Source: Welwitschia mirabilis (lineage: Eukaryota > Gnetophyta > Gnetopsida > Welwitschiales). Taken from it: a stretch of 64,000 nt of DNA. The notes below the pieces were generated by a model. It was not told the origin of the DNA. It searched no databases and saw only the letters and a list, made by a program, of their open reading frames with translations. The stretch is taken from contig JBOZIK010000001.1 of assembly GCA_051453625.1 (NCBI GenBank), positions 138,363,242 to 138,427,241 on the forward strand, given 5' to 3'. Made by a program: the position numbers and the translations under genes. Numbering within the stretch: position 1 is the first letter of the stretch; each line of letters begins with the position of its first letter. Of the stretch, positions 1 through 10,619 are shown piece after piece.

Positions 1-3000
1 GTTTTAATACCACTTCCCTTAGGTATTTATTTTCTTTAAAAATCAACATCAACTTGCTCAATGTCTTATAAAACTACTTAAATTACCTTATCAAATACAT
101 ACAATTTAGTAGTGCAACATAACCTTCACATAGCCTTGTTAGTCCTTGACAAGGTTAGGTGAATAATCATGATTTATAGCTAAATTAATTAAAGACAAAT
201 CAACTAGGAACTACAAAATAAACTCAGAAATAATCTTAGAATTCAGGAGAAAAATGTCAAAAAATAGATAATTGAACATTTTACTTATGTAGACTAAGTG
301 GCCATACTATTATCCTGGAAGTCATCCAGATGATGGAAGGGATGACATGCTAAAAAATATTCTTAAAAAATAGAAGCCTATGAAAATTTTTTTAGAAGAT
401 AATCATGTGTAACATAAAAGATCATCATTATGAAATGTCTCAATAATATGTAAATGATGTGTGAAATATCATAAAACTAAAACTAGATATAATAATGATA
501 CTTAAAAAATGATGTCTATATAAAATCATGAGTTTTTTTAAGTAAAATCCATGGAGGGAAGACACATAATACACTATAATAAATCACTTCCTTTATCATG
601 CCAGAATGAACTTATGATGTGTTCTAGACTTAGGTGTACATGAATAACATGGAAAATGCTCAAGATCTATAGGGAAATGATGGTCAAGGAATATTATAAT
701 GGAATGTATGGCCTTATCTCCCTATGGGTAGATTATATCTAGGATGTCAATAATAACACCATGCATAATGTGTAATTTTTAATCACATACATCTATCAAC
801 TATTCCTCTATGTGTTAAACTCTTCTATTAATAGTGAGTATCCTCAATTGCATCTTAGTAAAGCATCAGTCCATAGCCTCTCTAAGAACCTGTTCTGTAT
901 CTACTAAAAGAGCCTATATCTATTTAAAGATAATGCCAACTACAGATCTCTATACTTGAGGTCTCTGTACCTATCCTAAAATCTAGATGTCCATGTTGTG
1001 TAGGTAATGAGTTGATGTTTGAAGATGTATAAGTCTCTACTTGTCCATAGGCTTAGGTATACTAAAGCGTCTAAACATAACTAAGAGGATACATGGATAT
1101 CCTAATGTCTATATCTGAAGAGCCTTAATCATCATCCTAAGTCTCCTCTAAATAAAAGTCAATAGATTCATCTACTCTTCCTATCTAAACACTCCTAGAA
1201 TTTGTATATGAGCTTCCATGGCATGACTATTATGGAGGAAAGGGTTGATTATATCTAATACTATGCCATAAGCATGATGATCATCTGTACCTCTAGGTGA
1301 ATGAATATGTATGCTCCCAATGCCATTTAACTCAGTAACTATGGTGATGTGGCTCAAAAGAATATATATCTCATGACCACATATAGTAGCTATAATCATG
1401 TTGAATAGGCAGTCATGAGTGTCAAATTGCCTCTCAATGTGCATTGTGGCATAAAACTCTCCAGTCTTAGAGGCATAGTATACTTCATATGCATCCACAA
1501 TTCATCTAAGCTATAACTCAATCAATCTTTGATCTACCTTTTTCTTAATCCTACTGATAAAGTCTCTGAATTATCTCTCTACATAGATGGAAGAAATCTG
1601 TATAGATATGAATTGAGCCTATTGAGGTGGTGGATGGATAGGCTCTGCACACACAATCATAGTTAGGACTAGTGAGCTATCCTTCTACTCTTATATTTTG
1701 GCCTCTGCCTTAGTCTCAATCTATGTAGCTCATCATGTACATGGCCTAACCAATCAAAGACATAAAGCGCATCATGCAAGATAAAGTGGAAATCGCAAAA
1801 ACGTCTCTCATGTAAACCTCTAAATGACCCTAGAAATTGGTTTTTATATAAAAATTAAGAAAATATGTCTTATCCTCTTCCCTCAAGAGAATTAATACAT
1901 TATATTACCTAATCATGTGAAGAAAAACACAACATGTGAGAAAAATAAAAAAGTGGAAAATAGGTGGGCCCCATAAAAGGTCAAAAATGAAATTACTTAA
2001 ATTAAAAATCTAATCAAGTAGAATTGTAGATCTCATCACACTAATTGTTTTACCTATAAGGACCACTATAGTTTGGTTTATGGTTTTTGAGAAAATGAGT
2101 TTAAAGATTAAAAAAATAATTCTACCTCATAAAATGCACAAATTCAGATATATTGAAAAATGCTCAATGAAAATTAGATTCATAAGTACCAAATAGAAGA
2201 GCACAAAAAATAAATGATATTTGTGAAGACCATGCTCTAAAAGGCTTAAAAATAGGAGAAAAAGTTAAAAATAATAAGGGAGAGAGAAACATACATCATT
2301 TTTAAAAATTCACTCAAATATCACAATCTATGATGCTAAATGCATGGGTGAAAGAACCAAAACATTTATGGGCTCTAACATGATGATTATCTCTTAAAAG
2401 GATGAATGAAAGTAATCCAAGAATGAAGAAAAATGGTGAAAAATAATGTTAAGTTGTGGTTTTAATGCATTGGTATATGGTCACATCGTCCAGATGACAA
2501 TGCTAGGACGACTATCAGAAAATATTACGCTATCATTCACCTAGTTATCTAGATAATTAGGTAGATGATAAAACTTTGAAAAGTTTTACAAAAATAAAAA
2601 TTTTAACCAAATAAGTTAGGCTCAGATATTAATGTGAAAGTACTATATGATATGAGAAAATTTGAAAGATAGGGAATGATAAAGAATCATGATCAATAAA
2701 GATGAGGAATAAGGAATACTTTAAATAATCAAAAGATAGAGCAAAAACTAAAGAAATGTGTCTGAATTAAAAAATAATCATAAAAAATATGTAGAACTTC
2801 AAAAAACTATAAATGAACATCATGAAAATCATGAAGAATATCATCTAATCAAAATATTAAAAGGAAGTTAACTTTATTTAATAAAATAAGATAATTGAAA
2901 ATGAAAATATCAATAAGTAAAGTACTAAAAAGCATGGAATTTTTTTTGAAATAACAGATTAAATAACCAAATAAACATAGAATGAAAACAGACAACTAGG

Positions 3001-3959
3001 AACATGAAGAAGATAGCATACCTACCATAAATCCTAACCTAGCAAACCCCCTCAGAAGACATCATAAAATAACTTAAGTAAAGATGCATGACAAATTGTA
3101 CTAACTACATAAAGTTTCACTTAAAATAATAGTGATTATGTCGACACCAAAGGCCAACTACTCTAAACAATAATGGTAATATCAAAAGCTGCTCAGAAAT
3201 GAACTCCCTTGCTCACACCCAAAATATACCCTTATCCTTAAAATTTAAATAATCATGTGAAGAATACTAAGAGTCTAGAAAATAAGTGATGCCTTTGGTA
3301 ATACCAAGAACACCACTGATCCCATAGCCTTAAATTTTTATTACTATTTTTCATGATGAGGGGGGTGCAACGACAATCAGAGAACTAAGAACTCGTGAAT
3401 CATGATCAACTAATCCCCCAATAGAGCTTTCATAACTACCAACACAACCAAAGGCTTTTTTGAAATAATTTATCCTAATGCATTAGGATATCACTATAAC
3501 CGTGTACTTTAGTATAAATATAATAGATCATGGTCATTATTCTTTTTTTCCCTAAACAAATCTCACATGTTCACATACTCTAAATGATGAAGGCAAAGAA
3601 GTGAGATGAAAGATAAAAAAGAACAAATCTAAATAACCAAAGATGTCATCATTAAAAAAAATATAAGAACCAAAGCATCTTCTTTTAAAATAAATTTCAT
3701 AGACATGTGAATACCTTAAGATTGATCCAATTTTATCACTGTAAAATACCCAACTACAAATACTAGTCATGAAAACTTTATAGAGAAAATACATAAGTCA
3801 AGTAAAAGATGATCAAGTAATAGTATAACATCCAATAAAGAAATTACCTAAGAGAGAATTCAGATAATGATAGGGAGGAAGTCCTCCTCCTTAAGGAAAA
3901 TCTCTAAGACAAGTGGTTCTATTATGTTCAAGATTACATTAGAAGGTTTTTCATATATT
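1..3959. other. A+T-rich stretch without recognisable gene
   Basis: I see no recognisable gene or complete element here. Both strands are broken by frequent stops. The one candidate, a minus-strand frame near 1.2-1.6 kb, is listed separately. Short palindromic CATC/GATG motifs occur near 325-345 and 2485-2575. They resemble motifs near 10.34 and 31.14 kb but are too short to call LTR ends. The stretch lies just beyond the 3' end of the Athila-like pol on the minus strand, so part of it may be that element's 3' non-coding region or LTR. No second copy was found to prove this. Confidence 0.4.
1181..1579 (-). pseudogene. Unrecognised degenerate reading frame
   Basis: A minus-strand frame of 105 codons (1498 down to 1181) has balanced amino-acid composition and is not low complexity. 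The same frame continues upstream to about 1579, interrupted by two TAG/TAA-type stops. Downstream it degenerates, with many TAG codons where CAG would fit. I do not recognise the protein. No zinc knuckle, protease, RT or integrase motif is visible. It may be an ORF of an old transposon, because everything around it is transposon debris, but that is inference. It could also be a chance frame; the balanced composition is the only argument against that. Confidence 0.25.
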
Positions 3960-4419
3960 TTTAACTTTTATTCATTAATTCTCTGAATGTCCCCAATATC
4001 TAAGTTAGAAATATAAATTAAATTATTAGAATGTACTTTCTCTATAAAATAAGTATCTAACTATTTAGAGGTCAAATTTTTATGTAAAAAATGGTTTCTA
4101 GTTTTGTATAAAATAATCAGTTGACTAGGTTTAAACTTTTTATGAACTAAGTTTTTATCATGTTTAAATTTATCTTGGGCTTTGTGAATGAGTTAATGAT
4201 GTGTGACATGAGTACATTTTTTATTTAAGTAACTAAGTTGGGCTAATCTATTTTTAATAATTTCATGAAGGTCTACAAGATTAAGTTAATGGGGAGAATA
4301 ATAAGAATTGTAACAAACATCAACTAGTAAAATACAAACTTTTTAATACATAAGTTCATAAGTTGAAAAACTAAAATAATTATAATAAGTGGTATAAGAA
4401 GATCAAATAACATTATTAA
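3960..4419 (-). pseudogene. Gypsy integrase C-terminal region remnant
   Basis: The minus-strand translation continues from the integrase core into a region resembling the C-terminal tail of Athila-type integrases. It has a stretch rich in Lys/His (KHDKNLVHKKFKP), then a YKTRNHFLHKNLTSK motif. Athila proteins have a YNSRLKLFPGKL-like segment followed by the WSGPF motif at this point; here the Trp codon is a stop. The reading frame ends around 3.96 kb. The region normally contributes to DNA binding and target choice. Several stops make it non-functional. The assignment rests on position after the core and on this motif string. Confidence 0.65.
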
Positions 4420-5060
4420 GATTAAAAGTTCAAGATTTCTTATTAACAGATATAATTTTTTAAAGCATTTTTTTATTTATATATTTGCATTTTTAGCTTG
4501 ATCATTATTTTGTGGATGATGAGCATAAGTTGCTCTATGTTCAATTTTAATGGATAAAAGAAGTTTTCTAAAAATATAATTTATAAAATGAGTTTCTTGA
4601 TTACTAATAATAATTCTAAGAAAACAAAAATGTTAAAAAATATAAGTTCTAATAAAATTTCAAACAATTTAGACATTAGTCATAAAAGTAAGAATAGCTT
4701 TAACCCATTTAGCAACATAATCAACAATCACTAAAAACATAATCAACAATCACTAAAATATAATTCTTATCATTAAAAGGTGGTTTAATAGGGCCTTAAA
4801 ATCAATTTTCAATAATCAAAAGGTATATAGTTAATAATAAGTTTAAGAGGTTTGTCATGAGAATGAATAAGGCTACTATAACATTGACAAGCATCACACC
4901 TTCTAGTAAAATCAAAAGAGTTCTAAAAACGATTAGGTCAATAAAAACCAAAGTGAAGAATTTTCATTGTTGTTTTCTGTCCACTAAAATGATCTTCATA
5001 GACACCACCATAGCAAAGATGAAGGATGCTTCTTATGATTTAATCTTTGTACCTATAATA
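4420..5060 (-). pseudogene. Gypsy integrase zinc-finger and catalytic core remnant
   Basis: The N-terminal zinc-binding part is visible near 4.88-5.03 kb as LHLCYGGVYEDHFSG followed by RRCDACQC, which corresponds to the HHCC finger of plant gypsy integrases. The core follows with ILVIVDYVAKWVKAI, then ISNQETHFIN, where the SDGGTHF catalytic Asp is replaced by Asn, then ATYAHHPQNNDQA. The usual YHPQTNGQAE motif near the catalytic Glu is degenerate. A perfect 22-bp tandem duplication (4714-4735 and 4736-4757) shifts the frame within the core, just at the VDYVAKW segment. The enzyme would have inserted the cDNA into host DNA; this copy cannot. Confidence 0.8.
4714..4757. repeat. Perfect 22-bp tandem duplication inside integrase
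   Basis: Two identical 22-bp units lie head to tail at 4714-4735 and 4736-4757. The length is not a multiple of three, so it adds a +1 frameshift to the integrase frame on the minus strand. Replication slippage is the simplest cause. Confidence 0.85.
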
Positions 5061-5259
5061 AAGATGTGATTCTATCCATTTATAATCACCTCTCTTATGG
5101 AAAAGAGATTTTCTTTGATCATGACTCCGATATTGTAATGTTTTCATGGTAATAAGATAATTACCTATGTTAGCATCTAAGAAGTAGGATGAGTAAAATA
5201 TATGATAAAAATTTGTTTATTATAAAAAGAATCATTAATCATAAGATCATCAAGAAAAG

Positions 5260-5640
5260 AAGAAAGATGTGACAAATAATCTACTACACTATTATATATT
5301 CTAACTTTATCAATGATGGTAAAGTTAAATTCTTGTACAAGGAGGATTCATCTAATGAGTATGGCACTAGAATCTTTCTTGATCATGAGGTATCTAATAG
5401 CTGTATGATTGGTATAAACATTTATATGAAGGCCTAAAAAATAGTATCTATGATTATCGAGGTAAAAAATTATGGCTAACATTTTCCTCTCAGTAGTAGT
5501 TTAATTCAATTAAGCTTTAAACAAAGTTTTTCTATAGTAAGATATAACTTTAAAATCATTTTCATACTTTTATCTAAAAATCCTAGCTATGATAATATTA
5601 CTAGCATTACACATTAATTCAAAATCATTATTCTAATCGG
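5260..5640 (-). pseudogene. Gypsy RNase H remnant
   Basis: The minus-strand translation shows the plant gypsy RNase H pattern: FELMCNASN (normally FELMCDAS), TTTERKMLAIIFYL (normally TTEKELLAVVFA), VYTNHTAIRYLM (normally VYTDHAAIKYL), and NSVVDYLSHL (normally NSVADHLSRL). Two catalytic aspartates have become asparagine: codon 5606-5608 (MCNAS) and codon 5408-5410 (YTNH). The Glu of TTTE is kept. The domain degrades the RNA strand of the replication hybrid and follows RT directly, as expected. In-frame stops are present. The family identity is clear; activity is excluded by the lost metal ligands. Confidence 0.8.
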
Positions 5641-5699
5641 GTCCCATTACTATAGGTATGGAAGATATTTTATTTTTAAGTATTTCAAAAGAAAGCTAA

Positions 5700-6440
5700 T
5701 AAGATTCATTCCATTTAAATTTAGATTCTTTTTCAAGTAAAGGGATTTATAAATTTTAGCATAATCCTAAATAACATGATGATAAAAACTATAATAACCA
5801 AGGCAAGATCGAAGATATTTTTAGGTTTTTAATGATACTTGCTTTTTTAGGGTCCATCTTAATTCCCTTACTAGAAATGTGGTGACCTAAAACAATTTCA
5901 TTATCAACTAGAAAAAAACTCTTCTTTTAACTCAAATGTAGATGCACTCAATACATCTATTAAGGACTCTCTCTAATCTTTCTAATATTTGTTTAAAGTC
6001 TTTACTAAATATTGAGAAGTCATTCATAAAAATTTCAATTGAATCCTCTAACATATTAGAAATGATATCCATCAGTGTATGTTGAAATTTTTTAGAGGCA
6101 TTATAAAGTCCAAAAGAAATGTGTCTAAAGATAAAAGTTCTGAAAGATAAAGTGAAAGTTATCTTTACTTGATTCTTGTTAGCCATACAAACCTAGTTAT
6201 AACCATTATACCCATCAAAATAGTAATAAAAAGGTCAAGAAAAGATAAATGGTAAATCTCTTTCTTTATTACTTCATTAAGATTTCTAAAATCAATACAT
6301 GTTCTTCACTTTCCACATTCCTTAGGCACTACTATCAAACAGCTAATCCACTTATTATAAGATATGACATAAATAACTTTAGCATCCATTAATTTAATGA
6401 TTTGATCTTTTATGACTTGTTTAAGAGCTATATTTAGTAT
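5700..6440 (-). pseudogene. Gypsy reverse transcriptase remnant
   Basis: The RT signature is readable across two frames: QIIKLMDAKVIY and a CIDFRNLNE motif, then FDGYNGYN, then FTLSFRTFIFRHISFGLYNA and EIFMNDFSIF. In active plant gypsy elements the last motif is FMDDFSVF. Here the first catalytic Asp is Asn (codon 6022-6024). The best open segment is 84 codons (6186-5932). A frameshift lies between the DGYNGYN motif and that segment, and several stops precede it. RT would copy element RNA into cDNA in the capsid. Downstream, the thumb region grades into the RNase H remnant. The closest lineage by motif is Athila/Tat. Confidence 0.88.
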
Positions 6441-7029
6441 TCTTTAAGGTTACCTAACAAGACTTACATTATCCTTAAGGTAAATTTTATGTTAAACAAT
6501 GGAAGTAGGAATAGATATTAAATCTTTGTGGGTCCAAGCAAATGCATTAACCTTAAAAGTCAAAAGTGAGATTAAACTTAATTCTTGTTAAAAGAAAGAT
6601 TCTCATTTATTATCATTGGTTTATGCTCATCATTACATAAGAATATATATTTTATACCACTAAGTAAAGGTTTCACATTTAAATTAAAATTTTTAGTATC
6701 TATCAATTTTTTCTTAGAGTTAACTATCATCTTTAACCATCGTTTGGATGACATGGTGGATGACCTCTCTTAAAATATGAAATCTTAGTTATTTTTAAAT
6801 GTTAGACTTTTTCATAGATAATAAGTTCTATTTCTTCATTTTCCTGATCAAAATAGTCAGTTCCTAAATGTTCATAGTTGAGTTTATCATGATTAACTCT
6901 TTTAATTTTCGACTTTAAATAAATCACCATATAAAGTAAGTTCATGAATCATTAATCATCTCTATTCAAGTGGACGATGCTGTAAAAATAATTTTAGCTT
7001 AATTTCTTCCTCTACATTTCACTCATCAC

Positions 7030-7400
7030 CTAGATATTTTTCAGTGGCATCAAAAACTCTAATGATAAACGTTTTATTGCCTAAGTAACACTCCATCATT
7101 TTAATTCTTATATCAATAATATAATGGGTTATTGCATAAAATGATCTACCTAGAAGTAGTGAATAACCTCCATTATGCTCAACTTTAATCATAACCACAT
7201 CTATTGGATAGAATGATTTTTCAATTTAAATCACCAAATATTCTATTACTCCTAAAGGTTTCTTCATTGATGTATTAACTAATTCTAAGATAATACATGT
7301 AGGCTCAATTTTACTTTCCAAACTAAGTCTTTGACAAATGTGTAAAGGCATAATATTTACACTCACTCCTATATCTATTAAGGATTTTTTAATTTTTTAA
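7030..7400 (-). pseudogene. Gypsy aspartic protease remnant
   Basis: The minus strand encodes LIDIGVSVNIMPLHIC, the plant Athila-type protease site (usually CDLGASINLMP). The catalytic Asp codon is at 7373-7375. The middle position of the triad is Ile, where Athila has Leu and most proteases have Ser/Thr. Further down, YSLLLGRSF matches the family's ILGRPFL flap-side motif, and ITHYIIDIRIKMMEC matches the following strand. One in-frame TAA sits between the two halves. The enzyme would cleave the Gag-Pol polyprotein. The upstream segment CPKFKDPREKM matches the LKDPGSF motif that precedes protease in Athila elements. Confidence 0.82.
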
Positions 7401-7622
7401 TTTTCTTCCAAAGTGATACTAATCATTTTTTCTCTAGGATCCTTAAATTTTGGACATTTTTACAAAACTAAGTTGGTTATAGATTAGGCTAGGAAGACTT
7501 TACTAAGTATGATTCATTTTTGTTTCCTCCTAATTAGATCTTTCCATAACTTAGAATATTTAGGATTTTCTTGCAAGAGTTTCCAAAAGGATAAATTTAT
7601 GCTCACATCTTACATTAAGGCT

Positions 7623-7643
7623 NNNNNNNNNNNNNNNNNNNNN
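7623..7643. other. Assembly gap, 21 N
   Basis: The short repeat ACATTAAGG occurs on both sides of the gap, so the flanks may overlap. Confidence 0.95.
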
Positions 7644-7877
7644 ACATTAAGGGTTTAATCTATCAAGTCAAGGAGTAGTTTCTTCCCTTTATCTTCAGAA
7701 TAATTTTTCTTATTAAGATTATCACTTCAAGGAGAAGGGAAGCTATGATTTTTTAATATTTTAACATCTTTGTCTTCTTTTTCATCTTTCATATCATTTT
7801 TGAAAGTTGAAACTTTATGGTAGGAGGTGTTATCTCATTTTCACTTTTTGTTACAATCTTATAATCTTTCCTTACTT

Positions 7878-8120
7878 NNNNNNNNNNNNNNNNNNNNNNN
7901 NNNNNNNNNNNNNNNNNNNNNNNNNNNNNNNNNNNNNNNNNNNNNNNNNNNNNNNNNNNNNNNNNNNNNNNNNNNNNNNNNNNNNNNNNNNNNNNNNNNN
8001 NNNNNNNNNNNNNNNNNNNNNNNNNNNNNNNNNNNNNNNNNNNNNNNNNNNNNNNNNNNNNNNNNNNNNNNNNNNNNNNNNNNNNNNNNNNNNNNNNNNN
8101 NNNNNNNNNNNNNNNNNNNN
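7878..8120. other. Assembly gap, 243 N
   Basis: The sequence that resumes at 8121 repeats the sequence starting at 7542 (77 bp identical). The gap therefore joins two copies of the same linker segment. Confidence 0.95.
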
Positions 8121-8595
8121 ATAACTTAGAATATTTAGGATTTTCTTGCAAGAGTTTCCAAAAGGATAAATTTATGCTCACATCTTACATTAAGGCTTTT
8201 AGATGATCATCAAAGGTAGGATTAGTATTTACTCTATTAAGCCAATGGATAGCCAGTTTCTTTCCTTTATCTTGAGAAGAATTTTTCTTATTAAGCTTGT
8301 TACTTAAAGGAGAAGAGAAGTTATGATTTTCTAAGATTTTAATATCCTCTTCTTATTTTCATCTTTATTATCATTTTTAGAATCTAAACCATCATGGGCA
8401 GGAGGTATTGTATCATTTTTAGTTCTTGTTATAATCTTTCAATCTTTTCTTACTTTGTTAGGTTTAGTAAAGGTTGTGTTGAAAGTGATCCTTGTGGTCT
8501 TTGATTTGAAAGCATAGTTTGTTAAAGAACATTTATTATATTTTCAATGTTTGAATTTATCTTCTCTTGAGATTTTCTTAACTTATCAATTGAAT

Positions 8596-8695
8596 NNNNN
8601 NNNNNNNNNNNNNNNNNNNNNNNNNNNNNNNNNNNNNNNNNNNNNNNNNNNNNNNNNNNNNNNNNNNNNNNNNNNNNNNNNNNNNNNNNNNNNNN
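8596..8695. other. Assembly gap, 100 N (probably unknown size)
   Basis: The 108 bp before the gap (8488-8595) and the 108 bp after it (8696-8803) are nearly identical and end at the same base. This is the signature of unmerged overlapping contig ends. Confidence 0.95.
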
Positions 8696-8935
8696 ATCCT
8701 TGTGGTCTTTGATTTGAAAGCATAGTTTGTTAAAGAACATTTACTATATTTTCAATGTTTGAATTTATCTTCTCTTGATATTTTCTTAACTTATCAATTG
8801 AATTTCTAAGTGAATCATTTTGATTTTGAGAATTTGATGTACTTGCTTAATAATTTGAGCTATTGGTTGGAAGTTTGAGTTACTTGATTGAAAGTTAGCA
8901 TTCTGAAATCTATTTCTAAATGGTTGAAAATTTGG

Positions 8936-8992
8936 NNNNNNNNNNNNNNNNNNNNNNNNNNNNNNNNNNNNNNNNNNNNNNNNNNNNNNNNN
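8936..8992. other. Assembly gap, 57 N
   Basis: The gap falls inside the Asn/Gln/Phe-rich part of the gypsy gag. No obvious duplicated flank was seen. Confidence 0.95.
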
Positions 8993-8999
8993 ATTTATC

Positions 9000-10061
9000 A
9001 TAGGTTGAAATTAATTTTAATTTTGGTTTCAATTTCTAAAGTTTGGAGACCTTTGATAGAATATACATACTTCTTCATAGATTTTATCTTTATAAGTTGG
9101 CAATAAAGGACACTCTCTTATTACATAATAGTTGTCTTCACATAAATCACAAGTTGGAACCACATTTTTTTAGTTGCCACTTTTGCATCTAAAATCATTT
9201 GACTGTATTTTTCTAATGTTGTTGTAAAACCTTTTTTTCTATTTGGTGGTTCTTTTTCCATTTTCACTTTCTTTTTTCTTTTTTTTTTTTTTGTTTAACT
9301 TCTTTAAGATCTTTTATGATTTATCCTATAGTATGATATTCTTTAGATGTTGGTTAGGCCATGTTTAACTTACTTTCACTAATTCTTCCAATAGCCTTCA
9401 CGCATTTTTTAAAGTTAGATTCATTAAATTACCACCACATGGAAAGTCTACAAGTTGTTTAGTTTGGTTATTTAATCCACTATAGAAATAATATATTAAT
9501 TCTTCTTGATTAAAAGAATCAATAGGATTATAATATATTACAATGAAAAATCATTTAAAAGTAGTGACATAATCTTCATTAGGTTATTGTTAGAAGTTTG
9601 TTACCTCTATTTTTCTTTTTCTTATGGTAGTTTCACTCATAATCCTTTTTATAAAGGATTTTAAACTTGGTTCCATGTTTTTAAGATTTTATGTGGAATA
9701 TCTCTTAGCTATAATTTCACTTTTTATTTTAATATAATGGAAAAGATAACCATGTAAATATGATCATTAATTTGTTTTTTACCATTTCCTAAAATAAGTA
9801 CTAATTGTTTGATTTTGGCTATATATTGAAGGGGCCTTCATCATTTTCTCCATTAAAAATAGGATGTGCATTTAAATTTCTTAACTCAACATCATTACTA
9901 AGGGGTAGGTTAAAAATATTTTGGATTTCAAACTTTTTATTTGCAATTAATTCTTTAAGAGTAAAATTAACATTTGAATTGATGGGGGTAGTAAAAGTCC
10001 CTATCATGATAAATATATTTATCAAAGATGCTTGTTTTTGTTTTTGTGTAGAATTCAACAT
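9000..10061 (-). pseudogene. Athila-like gypsy gag remnant
   Basis: The minus-strand frame begins with an 80-codon open segment (10061-9819). It passes through YYFYSGLNNQTKQLVDF and a GGNLMNLTLKNA segment, matching Athila Gag FYNGLNxxTKxxVD...GGxxM. It then reaches a Cys-rich motif near 9105-9160, CDLCEDNYYVIRECPLLP, like the CELCGGxHxxxECP knuckle of this lineage. A PNFQPFRNRFQNANFQ-type stretch follows across a gap, typical of Athila Gag C-termini. Gag would form the cytoplasmic particle and bind RNA. Stops and a frameshift break the gene. The same region has an antisense open frame on the plus strand, which I treat as a shadow. Confidence 0.7.
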
Positions 10062-10100
10062 TGCAATAAAAGTATATGCTTCTAAAATTTATTTTCAAAA

Positions 10101-10619
10101 ATTTTCTTTACAAAAATCACATTTTGAAATAATTAATGTAGAAAAATCTTCTTGCTCAATTCTTGGAATGTTTTACATACTTAGAAAATGAGTACCTGGG
10201 TTAAATTCATAGTCAGTCAAACCTTATTAGATATTTTCTTTAATCAGTAGCTACTCTCTCTAATATTTCATCTTTTTACCTAACTTTATCACATTCCTGC
10301 ATACTTAGTTCTATTTCTACATGCATCATCTCTGTGGTTATCTAAATGATATATCTAGATGATGGAAAATACAAAATATCTAAAAACAAAAAACGAAAAA
10401 ATAAATAGATTTGCAAAATAACATAGAAATAAAACTGATAATCATTCTTTGAGTCATTTTGATGATAGAGGAGATCCCATCCTTGGCTTTACTAGAACAG
10501 GCCTAGTTTTACATACAGTCTCCACACTTTTTGCAAATGGTAAGGTTCTGCAAATCTAGCATGCATGGACTACACTGCCTATTCCAAATACATGGGGGAA
10601 AAACCAAAAAAAAAAAAAG
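10101..10619. other. Unassigned stretch beside the gypsy gag
   Basis: No gene seen. It contains a poly(A) run near 10605-10618 and a short palindrome-like GATG/CATC motif near 10340-10370. It may hold the leader or 5' LTR remnant of the gypsy element (minus strand), but no matching copy was found on the other side. Confidence 0.3.

Larger units (their letters stand above)
7480..8595 (-). pseudogene. Gypsy gag-protease linker, present as two diverged copies
   Basis: Minus-strand translation gives hydrophilic Lys/Asp/Asn-rich sequence followed by SINLSFWKLLQENPKYSKL, which matches the linker before Athila protease (FKKLHINIPF-like). Two copies are present, about 7542-7877 and 8121-8457. Their first 77 bp are identical and the remainder differs at many positions. 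N gaps (7623-7643, 7878-8120) sit within or between them. This can be a real tandem duplication or two paralogous contig ends wrongly joined. The linker has no known enzymatic role. Confidence 0.5.
3960..10100 (-). mobile_element. Athila-like Ty3/gypsy retrotransposon remnant
   Basis: Read on the minus strand, the order is gag (about 10.1-9.0 kb), gag-PR linker, aspartic protease (7.4 kb), reverse transcriptase (6.4-5.7 kb), RNase H (5.6-5.3 kb), integrase with zinc finger and core (5.06-4.42 kb), and integrase C-terminal region (to 3.96 kb). PR-RT-RH-INT is the Ty3/gypsy order. The DIGVS-type protease site and the integrase tail resemble plant Athila/Tat elements. Frames are broken by many stops and shifts, and key aspartates are lost, so the copy is dead. 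Four N gaps interrupt the gag side, and duplicated segments around them suggest assembly trouble. No convincing LTR pair was found. Confidence 0.85.

Noticed and set aside
4857-5069. 70-codon plus-strand open frame
   Set aside because: It is antisense to the integrase zinc-finger region, whose CDACQ motif is on the minus strand.
7789-8181. Open frames across N gaps (also 8522-8740, 10730-11386, 27904-28180, 33548-34192, 54174-54576, 55969-56160, 59124-59312)
   Set aside because: They are open only because N has no stop codons; the real codons at the edges are too few to support genes.
9805-10191. 128-codon plus-strand open frame
   Set aside because: It is antisense to the gypsy gag remnant, has no recognised motif and reads as a shadow frame.
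2460-10400. Possible LTR pair of the Athila-like element (2460-3000 and 10280-10450)
   Set aside because: Only short A+T-rich and CATC/GATG-containing strings match; no TG/CA ends, PBS or PPT could be placed.
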